DNA of 64,000 nt from Hypericum androsaemum (GCA_963995505.1 OZ023195.1:3802109-3866108), one strand, 5' to 3'. Shown: positions 34,101-47,505, numbered from the stretch's first letter. Program-made: numbers and translations. Notes: a model not told the origin generated them from the sequence alone.

Positions 34101-35022
34101 CAATAAAGAGGTTATTGTGAAAACTAAGAACATGTTAAAGGACTATTTTGACATGAAAGATATGGGTCTGGCAGACGTCATACTAGGAATAAAAATCTCT
34201 AGGAAAGCTGATGAAATTATCTTGACGCAATCCCACTACGTGAAAAGCGTGCTCAAGAAATTTCAAGCTTTTGACAAACCTCCGGTTAAGACTCCAGTAG
34301 ATTTGAATCTACACTTAGCCAAGAATCGAGAGAACCCAGTATCTCAACTGAGGTATGCGCAAATTATCGGGAGCTTGATGTATTTAACAAACTGCACACG
34401 TCCCGATATTGTGTACTCAGTTAGTAAGCTTAGTAGATTCATAAGTAATCCAGGGAAGGATCACTGGCTAGCTCTGGAAAGGGTTTTACGATATTTAAAA
34501 TATACCATAAACCATGGCATATATTATGCTAAATATCTAGCTGTATTAGAAGGATACAGTGACACAAACTGGATATCAGACACTAGGGACTCCAAATCCA
34601 CGAGTAGATACGTATTCACCATAGGAGGAGGAGCTGTGTCTTGGAAGTCCTCTAAACAAACATGCATAGCTCGATTCACCATGGAGTCAGAGTTTATAGT
34701 ACTAGACAAAGCTGGGGAAGAAGCTGAATAGCTCAGAAACTTCCTAGAGGATATTTCGTGCTGGAGCAAATCGGTGCCTCCTATATTGATACATTGTGAT
34801 AGCATATCTGCAATCGGGAGAGCACAAAGTACAATGTACAACGAAAAGTCTCGACATATCTATCGGAGACACAATACCGTTAGACAGTTGATCTCTAGTG
34901 GGGTGATCACCATTAATTATGTAAAGTCCAAGGACAACTTAGCTGATCCTTTTATGAAAGGAATCAATAGAGATCAAATGTACAACGCAGTAAGGAGAAT
35001 GGGATTAAAATCTATCGACTAA
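31144..35022 (+). pseudogene. Copia gag-pol polyprotein, multiply broken
   Basis: Begins at ATG 31144. Gag text includes FKRWQQKMTFYLTTLN, a TAG at 31324-31326, a two-base frameshift near 31410, and the zinc knuckle [14 protein letters not shown]. The protease motif is [12 protein letters not shown]. Integrase has [10 protein letters not shown] with its HHCC region, a TAG at 32603-32605, FIDDCTRY, a TAA at about 32801, then SDQGGEY and SPQSNGVAERKNRTLKEMV (DDE triad). After a one-base frameshift near 33015 comes a long open stretch of about 570 codons: RT with [19 protein letters not shown] and LYVDDLLIM, and RNase H with [20 protein letters not shown] at 34729-34731 interrupts RNase H, which ends at 35022. 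It would need all these repaired to act, so it is a dead copy. Confidence 0.95.
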
Positions 35023-35565
35023 AGAACGTCCATAGCGGTAACTCAACCATGATGAATGGAGATCCCACAAACTTGGTTCAATGAGACAACTAAGTTATGG
35101 AGGGTTCAGTTAATTACCTAGAACCTATTTCATTCTCATAAGCTGCCCAGGTGTTAACCTGCAGAGGTGTGATAAGGTTAAGTATTACGCTTTTAATGAT
35201 TCTTATACCTTGATAAAGGTGGAGTATGGCAGGATACTCCTGATAGGAGATCACCTATGTAAGTGTGAAGTGAGGCCGCTTCAAATAGAAAAAATACTTA
35301 TGAATCCAAGATACGGTCCATGGCCAAAACGGACACAACGTGAGAACCCAATTATACTAGGGTTATTATTGTGTAAATGTTATTGTCTTAGTTTATGCCA
35401 AAAACTGACGGTTCAAGACATCACGTTCACCGAGCAGCGAGTAAATCTGATAACATATTACTAGAGAAGGTTCAAAGCCATAAGCTACCTGTCTCGATGT
35501 AATAATAACACGTCAGAACTTTCGATTAGAGTCTGCATGCATTAATCATCATTCATGTGGGGGAT

Positions 35566-36556
35566 TGTTGGAAAAGCTTGAAAGAAAATTTAATATAAAG
35601 CCCAAAGTGGAAAGGCCCAAAGTGGGAGGCCCAAAAGGGAAAAGGAAAGTGCAATCCCACATTGGAAAGTGGCACCAACATTTCCTAGTTTATAAAGAGA
35701 AACTCCTTGTTGACTAGGAAATGAGTTGACCAAATGGAAGGATAGCCAACTCAAACCGCGGCGAGGATGGTGCGTAGCACCATCCGAGCACGAGTATGAG
35801 CACAAGCCAGCGCACGCGCCCGCACCCATGCACGTGCGTGTGCGTGTGCATATGCGTATGGCGTATTGGACGCAGGTCACAATGGGCGCTTTGTGGCGCA
35901 CTTTTCACTTCGCACGTGCGCATCATCGCGAGGAGCTGGAGGAGCCTTAAGTATTTTGCCCGAGTTCGGAGAGAGCTGCGTAGCTACCGAAATGACGAGG
36001 GACTGCGAGCGCCTTCCAGGATGGCCACTGAAGAGGCACGAAGGGCTGGAACATCCTGGAGACTTCCAGACGGCCGAAGGGTTGCGAGATCTCTCGTGAA
36101 GGAGTGCCAGCATAGTCTGGGCGCACCTGAAAGGATCCAGAATGCCACCGAAGGGCCACGAGCTCAGCCTGCTGGCCAAACGGATGCGCCCCTTCGGAGT
36201 GCCTGCCTGCCACTCTTCCAGCGCCTATAAATTGGCCTCTCCCCCTCATTTGCAAATCATCCCAGCAGCAACTGCATTCCATAAGCATTGTTGTCTTCTC
36301 CTATCCCCCCCCGTTCTTAACTTACAAATAGTCCGTCCGAAAGTTCTGGGTATATAAGGGTTCGCCCGAAAGTTTCGAGATACATGTGCAACGTTCTTGA
36401 AAATGCCCAAATAGTTGTTGTATCTTGGGGACGATTGCCGTAGCCCGTACTGTACTGAAATATACGGGGCAATATCGTCTTATGGAGAAAGTGTCCAACA
36501 CTTGTCTCGACTGCCATAGATCCTAATCAAGTACACTGAACCCTCCGGAAACAACA
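35566..36556 (+). repeat. Copia 3' LTR
   Basis: 991 bp, TGTTGGAAAAGC to GGAAACAACA. It carries a hairpin GATGGTGCGTAGCACCATC at about 35766, a G/C and CACG-rich segment, and TATAAATT at 36226-36233. It is preceded at 35023-35565 by a 3' untranslated region ending in a purine tract. Confidence 0.95.
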
Positions 36557-36800
36557 CTATCTTGTTAATAACCATATGTTCACTTTCCATTTTGTACCTC
36601 TATTAGTCCCCTCCCAGCGATTATTGTATGATGGCTCTCCGCACTTGTTGAGGTTTTGGAAGAACCCTCAGGGGATTGAAACACTTCAATGGAGGACTTC
36701 AGTATCCTCTTTAGCGTGAAGATAAAGACATGGGCAACGAAAGTCGTGGGATTAAATGAATAAAGTATTCGTGAAATACAGAAGTAATGTTTTATTTTGA

Positions 36801-37336
36801 GAAAAGTACACTTCAGTATCCTGTTGTTTGACATATGCTGCATTCACGCCATGTGGTTTAAAATTTTAGATTTGGTCCGTTTGATTTTTTTTGGGATAGG
36901 TCTCGGTCCCGAGCAACTCGGATAGCTGCCCGGCCATTTGGCCATCCACGTTGGTTCTACATCCGCCAAAATGACGTCTTTTGGCATCCTATGTGGACAG
37001 TCTATTGTGTAAGTCGTAGATGACGTGGCATGTGGCGTTTGGGTAAGGGAGAAGGAAAGAAATAATTTTTTATTTCAAACTTTGGGACTAATTTGGTAAT
37101 TTATCACATGTCACATCATCTATGATTTACACAATATATTGTCCACGTAAGACGTTAAACGACGTCATTTTGGAAGATATGGAGCCAACGTGGATGGCCA
37201 AATGGTCGGGCAGCTACCCGGGACTGAGGACTGTCCGAACAAAAACAACCACAATGATCAAATCTGAAACTTTAAACCACATGGATTAAACACGGAATAC
37301 GTCAAACTACAAGGTACTAATGTGTACTTTTTTTTT
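36801..37336. mobile_element. Fold-back element with long inverted repeats
   Basis: About 536 bp, almost entirely two inverted arms of about 230 bp. The left arm has CATGTGGTTTAAA, CATTTGGCCATCCACGTTGG and TCTATTGTGTAAGTC; the right arm has the reverse complements with few changes. Outer ends are AAAAGTACAC and GTGTACTTTT. Only about 60 bp separates the arms. No 9-bp duplication could be read confidently. It is probably a MULE-like MITE; the CTTGTAGTTTGAC and AGTACA motifs resemble the element at 59809-60839. Confidence 0.75.
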
Positions 37337-38347
37337 AATCGGACAAGAGAGCAAATCATATCTCTTTGTTTTCGGGTTTGATCGGTTAAAATTTTGGTCA
37401 AATTATTTTTTTAATAATTATATTTAGTATTAAAATGTCAAATAAATATCTGATTTGTGAACGACTTATTATTAACAAATATCAAATCTTAATTAAATAA
37501 ATTTTAATCTAACAAAACTTATATCCAATTAGATCTAGATCACCTTGTCCAACCTTTCAAAAAAAAAAGAAGAAGATCACCTTGTCCAATTGACTGAACC
37601 GATTGGTCTGTTAGACGATTGATTAATAGTTTTGACCATGAGTCCAACCACCCTCTAAATTTTGGTATAAAAATGTAGTGTTATTTTTAAAACAACAATA
37701 AAAAGTGGCATAAGCATGTGCAATTAAATATCTTTTTTTATTTAAATTTCTTTAACCTTTTTAAAATTTATCTTTTCACGGGTCAATCAACGTCCCACCT
37801 ACAACACTTTTGTTAATGCCTCAACCACTTAGAAGATACCCATCATCAATTAGCCTCCTGGTTATATCCATTATCTGCCTTTCTAAATTCTAAGGGTAAG
37901 ATTTACATATTTTTGTGTGTATGGCGAACTTTCAGGTTGTCAATGGTGACATTTAATTGTTCCTATCTCCATAATTAATGCATTGACGCAACTATATTCT
38001 GCTAACTGATGATCGTCGTAATTGAGGATGACCAATCAAAATCTGTGATATGTGATTGTTGATAGAAAATATGTTAAATTTTATACTGGAATTCACTTCG
38101 GTGCTATATGATGTGATTTGATATGTTTGTGCATCCGGTAAAAAATCGAGAAGCGGGTGAGAGGTTAATCTTAGTTAACAACCATGTGATATGTGACTTT
38201 TTCTACAAAAATATGTCTACATCTTCTAAAATAAAATACCAGAAAATGAAAATTTTCAATTCTCTCATTTAGATCACAAAAATACATTGAAACTAATCCA
38301 ATTTCGAGTCGAATAAGATATTTAAAAGGGAAAAAACTCTTCTAATA
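37337..38347. other. Intergenic, no gene recognised
   Basis: AT-rich. It contains a short local repeat GATCACCTTGTCCAA (37540 and 37574) around an A-run. Confidence 0.4.
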
Positions 38348-38356
38348 AATTTGTAA

Positions 38357-39163
38357 GAGATAATTACTAAAAGGACTCCAGGATATAGTCAAATAGACTC
38401 TGAGGTTCCCTACTAATTGCTGAGCACCTGTAGTTTGGTTATTATTATACTCTCGGGTCATTGGCTCAAGTAAATGACTCAAATACGCATGCAAAAAAAA
38501 TTTTAAAAATCAATTACACCATCTCTGTCGCCGCCGATGACCAACCGAGTAAGACCAGCCAATGACTATTGAGATCCTGTTGACCAACGAGGGGAGTGGC
38601 TACTACTTCTCCGGGACCGGCGACGGTGTCCCTTGCACCTAATGGATGGCGTTCGAGATCTAGGTTAACAAGGGCCTCGCGCTGCCTCCGATCCTCAACT
38701 AGCCCCCTCCTAACTCGTCCGCAGATGGTCCTGACTCGTCCTCGTTGACCGAGGGTGTCATCCCCATTGAGACGCCGAGAAACGGCGGTTCTCGTTTGGG
38801 GATGGCGGTTGAGAAACGGCGGTTCTCCTAATACTTTCTTGCTTTTTCTTCTTCGGAAAATCAAATTTATTTGATGTGAGCGGGATCGTGATTCGAAAAA
38901 TGATATTCGGGTTTAGATGATGATCGGAGTTGGTGTTCGCCGGAAAAATGGCGGGAGAAGATGATCGACGATTTTAGTTGACCGGAGCAAGGGCATTTCA
39001 GTCATTTCAAATATAAGATAAGAAAAAATTGATTAATGACATCAACCAGGGACCCGAAAGTATAATAATAACTAAACTACAGAGGCTCAGCAATTAGTAG
39101 GGAAACTACAGGGTCCTCAAAATCTATTTGACTAAACCCTACAATCCTCTCAATAATTATCTC
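38357..39163. mobile_element. Mutator-like element (possible Pack-MULE)
   Basis: 807 bp with long inverted arms of about 110 bp or more starting GAGATAATTA, flanked by perfect 9-bp AATTTGTAA (38348-38356 and 39164-39172), the MULE signature. The arms include CTACTAATTGCTGAGC and ATTATTATACT(C/T)TCGGGTC. The interior (about 38525-38830) is GC-rich, unlike its surroundings, and reads in one frame like a broken coding fragment (GSGYYFSGTGDGV, then stops). That suggests a captured gene piece whose parent I do not recognise. Confidence 0.85.
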
Positions 39164-39172
39164 AATTTGTAA

Positions 39173-42100
39173 ACAACTTTGTTCTCTTTTCCAAGATCTC
39201 AAAATCGAGATCTGCGCCTAAATATAAGTAACATTTATAATGAGCATATATTAAACCGCCTATAGCCTGTCATTTGGACTTCGCTGGGCTCAACATCTCC
39301 TAATGAAGGAGAAAGAGGAAAAGGGCCCATAACTTCTTGGGGCATTCCCCCTCCAAAAAAAAACTTCTTGGGGCATTCATAGAGGTCAGGCCCATATCTC
39401 AGCATCAGCCAGGCCAAATATTATCCCAAGCTTTAGTTTTGATATGGGCAAGGCCCATATTAAATTTATTCCGTTTTTTATCAGTTGAGTGAGATTTAAA
39501 TCGCGATTACATGTTAGTATTTTGCTTCTTCAATTTATTTCTCCTTCCAAATATAAATTTTTTGTTTTCGCGATAATATTAATATGGACTGCCATTTTTT
39601 TTAATAAGCAGATTTTATTTATTCAAAAAATAATCGTCAAAATAGTAAGTTGTTAAACTTACTATTGTTACATCTATTGCTAAAGAGCAACACTAATGGA
39701 GAGGAGACCAAAATAATAACCACCATGGTTGCTTTGCTTCTCAATAAAAGTTGTAGTTAAGACAAGACGAAAAGTGAGTGGGCGTTACAATACAAGAGTT
39801 CAGTGTTCTTGTCTGAAGAACTTGAGACTGAAAATTCATTTTTTTAAATTTACAATTTTACAAATCTCTACAATTTATAAACCTCATACTCACATTAGTG
39901 ACAGCGCAGCGTAAACAAATTTTAAAAAAATATATGACTTTTTAAATTTTGACATAATATACTGAAAAATTAAACACGTAAATCCTGATCCTATTTTTTT
40001 CCATCAAGTTTATGGCTAGTTTCCTCTAAGGAAAAGTTTATGGCTAATTTATAAACGTGAACAATAATGCTACTCCAATTTTGACGTGGGGTGTAAAAAT
40101 TAAAAAAAACGTACACCTTATGAAAGATTGATAAAGTGATAGACTTTAATCGTTTGATTCAAAATATATGAGACTTATTTACTACATAATTGATAGTGAT
40201 AATAAAAAGATGTCTCTGGAGGGGGGGAAAGTTCAAAACTAACAAATAAAGATCGTTAAACTTACAAATTCTCAATTACTAAATTAATGCTGGTCCTCCT
40301 CTTGTGGGCCTAGGAAACAATCAGTACCTTTAGCGTAAAATTTTGTCCCTCGTTTGCACAAAAGCAACAACCGTCGTCTAGCTTATTTAAGAACAAACAT
40401 TGACACATGCTGATAAGGGGTTTTATTTGTAGATTAATCTAGAATTTTAAACAATTCGAAAATTGACCCTATCAAATTTTAGCATTGTTGCAATCTTATT
40501 GTTCGTATAAGATATTTTAATCAAGCTAAAATATCATCTTATTAGTTTATCTAAGTGTTTGGTGTTTATATGAGAATCTTATTTTTTATACCACTTCGTT
40601 CTGAAATTTATTGGGCCGATTAATCTAGAATCTAGTATTCAGTTGAATATGTCCCTTGCAAGATGACAAAATTTTCTCAAAAAATATTTAATATATTTGT
40701 AGTCTAAAAATTTCTAACTCAAAACTTCTTTAAGTTAATATCAACTCTCTCCTCGGTTAGGTTTAATCGAGAATCTTATTTAACACACGAGTAGTTAGTA
40801 CTGAGGGGGAAGTGGAGCAAAATCAATAAGCTATTTGGAAAATATTAGTAGCTAGGAGTCCCCCCACAATGGAAGGACCCCGTAGGGGGGAGTCCCCGAA
40901 GATGCCAATAATGAGTGAGATGATTATATAAGTAGAATATATAATATTAAGTAGGTTTAAGAGGACATAAATTAGATGCTTAAAAGGGTTTGTTAATTAA
41001 TAATTAAGCATTTTCCCGCATCTTTTTGGGGTTCGGCAGCTGTCCTTTATTGGCTCCCTCTAGTGCTACAAGATAAAAATATTCCTCGCCCCTACCGCGT
41101 CCAATTACTTACCTCATTAAAGAAATGCCCTTCAACGTAAGGCGTTAACAGAAAAAAATACACATAATGGATGGAATATGTTATTTAATTAATGTTACGA
41201 GGAATAAATACTTAACTCAACTTGTAAAAGAGTTATTCTATTTTAATTAATAAATTTGGAATTCGAATTTCTTAACACAATAGTGCTAATAATTATTGAA
41301 AAAACTTTGTAATTATTCAAAAATTCTATCACACTAAGTTATTGCCTGAATATCGAGTGGTATCTGAAAACATTAATTACCGTTGTGACATAGTCCACGT
41401 GTAAGTATCACATATGCATCCATCATAGACTAAGTAATCTACAAATTTATTTCAAACCAATGGGCGTATCTCGACGAAGGAGAGAGAAATACAACAATAT
41501 TAAATATTTGTTTGGAGAGTTTTATCACTTTTCAAAAGTCGTACCTAGTTAAATCTGAATTAGTCGAATGAGTGAAATAAGATACCAAGATAGTTAAAAA
41601 AACTAAGTTTTTTATAAGATAAAATTTTTACACCGTACCAATATTTAAATCCTAGACTTTCTCAAATTTATACATATTTTATGCTATTAGTCTAAATATT
41701 CTTTGGCAAAAAAATATTATTCCAGCTCATATCCAAGTTCCAGAATCCAAAGAATAACATGTGCGATGTGAATGTGGTGCACGAGTGATGCTGTTATAAT
41801 CTATGAGCCTAATTTGTCACAGTCACCAATTGTTACGGCCTCGACGGGCAATCTTAAGCATTTACTGTACAACCTTGCACAGATTCGCTGCGGAATTAAA
41901 TTTGGGAAATTCAACCTCGAAATTCACGTGTTTAAGCATACTAATTCTTTAATCTAAAAATACGTTTCACCAAACTCTTTATGACGAATAATTCTTCCAT
42001 ACAAAGTGATAATGTTTAAAAATTCTTCCATACCAAAGAATCTATAGTCTAACGATACTAGACATTGTAAATATTTAGGAGGTCCAGGATTCAAATCCTA

Positions 42101-43904
42101 ACATGTGTAATGGTGTAAATTTACCTTTAAAAAATAATGTTTAGAAATTAAATGTCGTTAGGTACTTCCAATTTTGAGTATTTTACTATTTTAATATTAC
42201 TAAAGAAAATTTACCTACCAAAAAAATATTTAACATGGGATCATTATTCAAACAATCATTAAACTGACTAATTCAACTTCGAGTCAAAATAAAACATGTT
42301 CAAATTCGAGAACTCTAACTTAATCTAGAACATGGATTGCTTAATCCTGCCACTAACTATGGGGAACACTGTTTATTTAGACTAAAACACCCTATGCAAG
42401 GGAAGCTTGGTCCTGGATCCAAAGTGTATAATTAACTGATTATCCTTTCTTCACGAAGCTAATGATCTAACCTGTACGAATACTGAAGACCTTGTTGTTA
42501 AGGTCTCTCTGTTCATGTATCACCGGAAAAAGAAACTTGTACCTGTAATGTTGGTGTACTAATTTTATTATGGTCGTGATCAACGGAGAAAGTGAATCAT
42601 GTATTACCTATCATAATGTGATACCACGTTTATTGAACCAAAAGAAAATCTATACCTTGTAGCAACGTGCCAATTGACTTGGCTTGCAACGTTGGGCTCA
42701 TATGAAACATCAGTCACTTTTGAGAAAGATATTTTGAAATATAAGCCCCTGAGTAAAGGTTTAAGACTCGTGTACCTTTATGCTGCCAAGAAAATTTCCG
42801 GTTTTTATTAAATTGTGGGGAGGATCGTCCACGAAATTTTGTATTCGGATCAATTGGTCGAAGTTGTTCTAAAAATTTCAAAACAACTACATTAAAACAA
42901 TAAATTCTTTTTTTTCAAAATTTAGTTTATTTTTCCCTCAATATTGGAACCATCATTGAAACTGGATGATGGAACCATAACATCATAATAGCGAAATCAC
43001 ATCATCGAAATAAGATCATAATGAAATTTTTTTATGAGACCATATAAAATAAATGATGGAACAACAATGATGCAATGAATTTACAGTAGCGAAATCACTG
43101 TGAGAAACATATTTGTCGCACAAATGTGCTAGCCGCATTTGTTTTTGGTAGGTAAATAAAATTGTATTAAACAAACAAGGAAAATAAATATAACTGAAAC
43201 TAAGATATCTAGAGAATACTACCCTTCCCCTACCCGAACGATCTCTTCCCAAAACCGTATGGTATCTCTCCTCGTAAAAGACACGAAGGTTGCAGCCGAG
43301 GCCTCACTAAAAATCCAAACTGCAAAATTTAGTGGGAAATAACAATAGTGAAAAAAGAGCTACCTCGATAACACTGCAGAACAAATAAACTACACGACAA
43401 AACTAATAGCGAACAAACTCTCTATTAGTAAAAAATGTGTTAGCCGCATCTATTAGTGAAAAAATCTCTTAAGTTTTTGCTCATAATAGTCGTGTTTAGC
43501 GAAAAAAGATTCAGAATAGATAGCAGAAAGCAAATAGCAGACATTAAATTTATTTTAGCAGAAAGCAGATAGCAGATTGAAGAATGTGTTTGATAAAACT
43601 AACTAGCAGATTCAATTTAGTAGATTATATATTTTTGGTTAAATTATTTATTAATTTATCAATTAAGCTTAAATAAAAAATTTAAACTATTTATTTAAAT
43701 TAAAATAGTAATAATTTAATATATTACTTAATTATATTTCTAAATAAATATTTTGATGAAGGAGAAATGGTTAACTTATTAAATATATTAATTTCTTACA
43801 TTTGATTGGAGATAAGAATAAGAATAACGAGACCATTTCATTATTATAGTAAATAAAGTATCATTTATTACAACATCTTAGACGTGATTGGATATCTACA
43901 CACA
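39173..43904. other. Long gene-poor AT-rich stretch
   Basis: No gene recognised over 4.7 kb. A small duplication of ACTTCTTGGGGCATTC lies near 39330 and 39363. At 43500-43640 there is a repetitive AGCAGATAGCAGAT-like motif that might be a MITE edge. Reading frames here are short and have random composition. Confidence 0.4.
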
Positions 43905-44799
43905 GCCGCTAGGTCCTCCGAAATCTAAATTTTTGTAACACCTCCTAGTGGTCGCTAGCTCCGTTCGACTTTTCCATATTGTTCATTTCTTCGACACTTC
44001 CTAACAATCTCCACCTTGGCGAGAAATCATCTCATGCGAAGAACCATGAAGCTTCACCCGAACTTCAACAAACTCCACCTTGATAAAACTATGAAAAACT
44101 ATGAGATCTTGCGAAACCAAACCGCCCCCTACCGACTCCACCTCGAACCATAGATACCCCACCATCAATAAGATCATCTCATCTTTCTCACCACATTTTG
44201 TTCAATCATTTGGAGCCAGCTCCCAAACTCGAGTCTCCGAGCTTACTTGGCCTATTTCTTCCAACCTCCATTGAACCCTAACTAGTTAGTCCACATGTCG
44301 AAGCAATCCTGTGACCAATAGATGTGCCCTCTATTTTTTGGTCATCCCCATGCTCTGCAACCTCGAACTACTTTTCCACTGGACTTTCTACAACGAGCAA
44401 CCTTTTGTTCCACCAAGTAGAACCATCGACATATCACGAACTCTACCGTTCGATCTTGAGTGAGATACTTGATTTGCCTGTGATGTCACCAATGGCTTCA
44501 CATGCCCAATGCCAAACCTGCCTAACACCTTTCACGTCGACGTTTCTTTAGACAACCATAGCGAAGTCAAGCTAACAATGATTCTCTGAGACAATCATAG
44601 CTCCTTGCTAACCATGCCTCCATGAAATAACCATAGATTGATATCCATGTCTCTGCGAATTCCAACTGTACTTAAACCATTTATGTCAAACCTTTGCTCC
44701 TTTATACGAACCAAACTCATATGACCTGAGCTTTTTTCCTCTCCATTGGAACCCAAAGATGTGACTCCATCTACAACAGTGCCCCCCACTAACCTGTAG

Positions 44800-45930
44800 G
44801 TATTTCTTGAATCTCTATCACCCTTCATCACCACTTCTTCATTTCAATTAGCCCACCTACAACTTTATAGGTGTACCCGCTATAATCTAAGGCTCCCAAT
44901 GAGATCAAATTTCTCGACAACTTTATAACATGCCTAATCTCACATAACTTTCTCTCAACACCATTCCACATCTTGATCCGAATATCACCAATGCGAGTGA
45001 TTCTACAAGCAGAACCATCACCCATAGTCACCATACCTGAATCTACGAACTTGTAGGTGTCGAACCAACCTCTCTTGGGCGTCATATGAAAGGAACAAGC
45101 GCTATCTAAAATCTAAAAACCAGAGTGCTTTCGACCTGAGAAAATAGAAAGACAGTCACTATCCGACCCGTCGGAGCAAGAGGCCATATTCATGGATGTC
45201 AATCCTCCTTCGTTGTCCCGAGTTATTCTTGAACAATCCTTCTTTACGTTCCCTTTTTCTCCGCACTTGAAGCAATTCCCTTGAACCTCCTTGACCTCGA
45301 GTTGGATCCTCTTTCATCTTCACTACGACCACCATAGCTACCCCTTATAACCAGTCCTACTATTTTTCTATCGCCAGTTTTTCTCCTTTGGTGAAACCCT
45401 AGCATAGCACTTATGATTTTCTCCAACACCAGGGGCTCCTTCCCCCAAGTTAAGGTTGTAACCAAATTCTCGTAGGAACCTGGTAAGAAATTCAAGAGCA
45501 ACAATATTTTGTTTTTTTTCTCGAACTTCACATCAACTTTTCTCAAGTCACACAAGTTGACTGAATTAATGTGTTGGCTCAAATCTGAGTCCTCATTCAT
45601 CTTGAGCCAGTACAATCTTTGAATAAGATAAAACTTGTTTGGCAAAGACTTAGACATATACCTCGCCTCCAATTTCTTTCATACCTCAGCTGGTGACTCC
45701 TCATCCATGACGTGATACATCACATCGTCCGCCAAGCACAGGCAAATTGTCGCCACTGTCCTCCATCTTCTCGGGCTTCTTCTCCGAGAACGTGATGATC
45801 ATCCCTTGTTGCACGAAGAGATCTTTGACACGTCTTTGTCATAACTTGAAGTTTGATGAACCATCAAACTTTACAAGAGCAAACTTCGAGTCATGATCCG
45901 ACACCCTCCAATCTTAGCTCTGATACAACT
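44800..45930 (-). pseudogene. Copia gag and protease remnant
   Basis: The gag part carries LYWLKMNEDSDLSQHIN, LNFLPGSYENLVTTL and a zinc knuckle CFKCGEKGNVKKDC in which the expected His is Asn. The protease shows ILDSACSFHM (D-S-A in place of the usual D-S/T-G), followed by MGDGSACRITRIGDI and LSRNLISLGALD, the usual text after the active site. Several stops and shifts break it. After about 44800 no integrase is found. The primer-binding site reads TTGTATCAGAGC on the minus strand (usual TGGTATCAGAGC, tRNA-iMet). Confidence 0.8.
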
Positions 45931-46336
45931 TGTTAGAAATTCAGCAACTTCGAGGAAAAAATACGCAAAGAACACGGACACAAGAGATTACGCGGTTCGG
46001 CCTAATGCCTACATCCACGGGAAGAAAAAGAACTTTTATTGATGGATCTGAATCACAAAGCCATACAAAACCCTTGGGTAACACGTCCTTATATAATAGA
46101 CGAACCCATGGAATACAAAAAACCTATTTAAGTCGTCCTAAGAGTCCAAAACAGGAGTCTGAACAAAACAAAAAAATGGCTGTCAACACCACCTAGTGGT
46201 CGCTAGGGACCTAACGGCCGCTAGGTCCTCAAAAATCTAACTTTTTGTAACATCTCCTAGCGGTCGCTAGGGGGATAGCGGTCGCTAGCTCCGCTCGACA
46301 TTTCCACATTGTTGATTTCTTTGACACTTTCCAACA
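45931..46336 (-). repeat. Copia 5' LTR (406 bp)
   Basis: TGTTAGAAATTC to TTTCCAACA in plus orientation. It contains repeated GCTAGG/CCTAGCGG motifs (GGTCGCTAGGG, GGCCGCTAGGTCC, GCGGTCGCTAG) in its right third, which may be regulatory repeats. The fragment at 43905-44009 matches its right end. Confidence 0.85.
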
Positions 46337-47505
46337 TTTACATGTCTAATCGATCTATACTAATACTGCTGCTGCTGGAGTTTTGCTATCTTTCGTATAG
46401 TAATTTTCTAACGTGATACTATCGATAATTTGAATTTTAATTCTAAAAATAATAATAAAATCAACCATCGATGTCACTACAACTGGGAGATATTTCTGTT
46501 TTTTGAAGTATCTAATCAAGACCATGTATATACTGAGAAAAGGAAGCTGATATTTTCTTGCATTAAATATTTCTATTTTGAGGGAAAACAATTTCACCCA
46601 ATGCAATAAAAGATGTGCAAACATACACGGGCATTATTCATTAAGCATGTAAGGGAAATCAAAACTTGTTTCCAAAAAGGACAAAGTTGTAAATAATTTC
46701 TCAGTTGATGTCCCGGCTAAGAAGATCACTTTTTTCAATAAAGGAAGCTGGCTTTTCTCGTTTTAGGGTTTATCTTAGAAAAGAAGCTCAAAAGGCGCCA
46801 TGAGTACTTACTTACCAACTCCAAAATGAAAAGAAGTGTCAACGCAAAAGCGCATAGTGGAAACAAACAGTAATGGAGTTGATATTATATTGTCAGATCC
46901 TTCAATTTTATAGTCATAGAGGAAGCCACAGCATTGGAAGGCAACAATGAGATTTTAAATTGTTTGAAACTGAAATATGTTAAGATTGCTCAAAATTTGT
47001 TTTAGCCACATGCATAATAACATATATACAACTACGTCCAACCATTTTCGGGTTTTTGTATAGAAATTTTTGCTTAGAAGTTTATAGGCGTGCTAGTTTT
47101 CAAGTGATTATATAGTTGTTCAAGGACGGTGCAAGTCGGACAGGAATGGGCGTTTTCGATGACAGACAGGTGAATAACCAATAAAATCTACTCTTCGGAG
47201 AAAGAACAAGAGTTAGAAACTGCTGGCTAATATTTCGTAGGCTGGAAAGCAAAAGAAGAAATCTTCCTGGAAGGAAATATCTTACATTAATCAAGTTAAA
47301 AGTGGTGGTTAATCCCTAAAACATTCACCGATCGAAACCAACGGAAATGAAAAAACCAAAGCATTTGCATTACTAGATACGGCACCAGGCAAAAGGAGCC
47401 GGTTGCCGCCAACAATAATGCAATACAACAGCAAGCTAAAGACATATAGCTACTAGCTACAAGCCTACAACGGAACAAATTCGAAATGTCAGAGCAACAT
47501 CAACC
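46337..47505. other. Intergenic, including the ERF gene 3' flank
   Basis: No gene recognised. On the minus strand the first few hundred bases after 47506 are the presumed 3' untranslated region of the ERF gene. No canonical AATAAA was picked out. Confidence 0.4.

Larger units (their letters stand above)
29590..36556 (+). mobile_element. Ty1/copia retrotransposon, full-length but coding-dead
   Basis: Flanked by perfect CTATC (29585-29589 and 36557-36561), with LTRs beginning TGTTGG and ending AACAACA. Internal order is gag, protease, integrase, RT, RNase H, which defines copia. The 3' LTR is preceded by a purine tract GTGGGGGA. The coding region carries at least four stops and two frameshifts. 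The 5' LTR holds a hAT-like insertion and a rearranged segment, explaining its 1524 bp against 991 bp for the 3' LTR. Confidence 0.95.
43905..46336 (-). mobile_element. Deleted Ty1/copia element
   Basis: A minus-strand element with 5' LTR 45931-46336, primer-binding site at about 45914-45930, gag and protease remnants, then a deletion of all integrase, RT and RNase H. A partial 3' LTR at 43905-44009 (matching the LTR's last 130 bp in plus orientation) is preceded on the sense strand by CCAAGGTGGAGAT as plus-strand primer tract. The outer end of the 3' LTR is lost, so no target duplication can be read. Confidence 0.8.
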
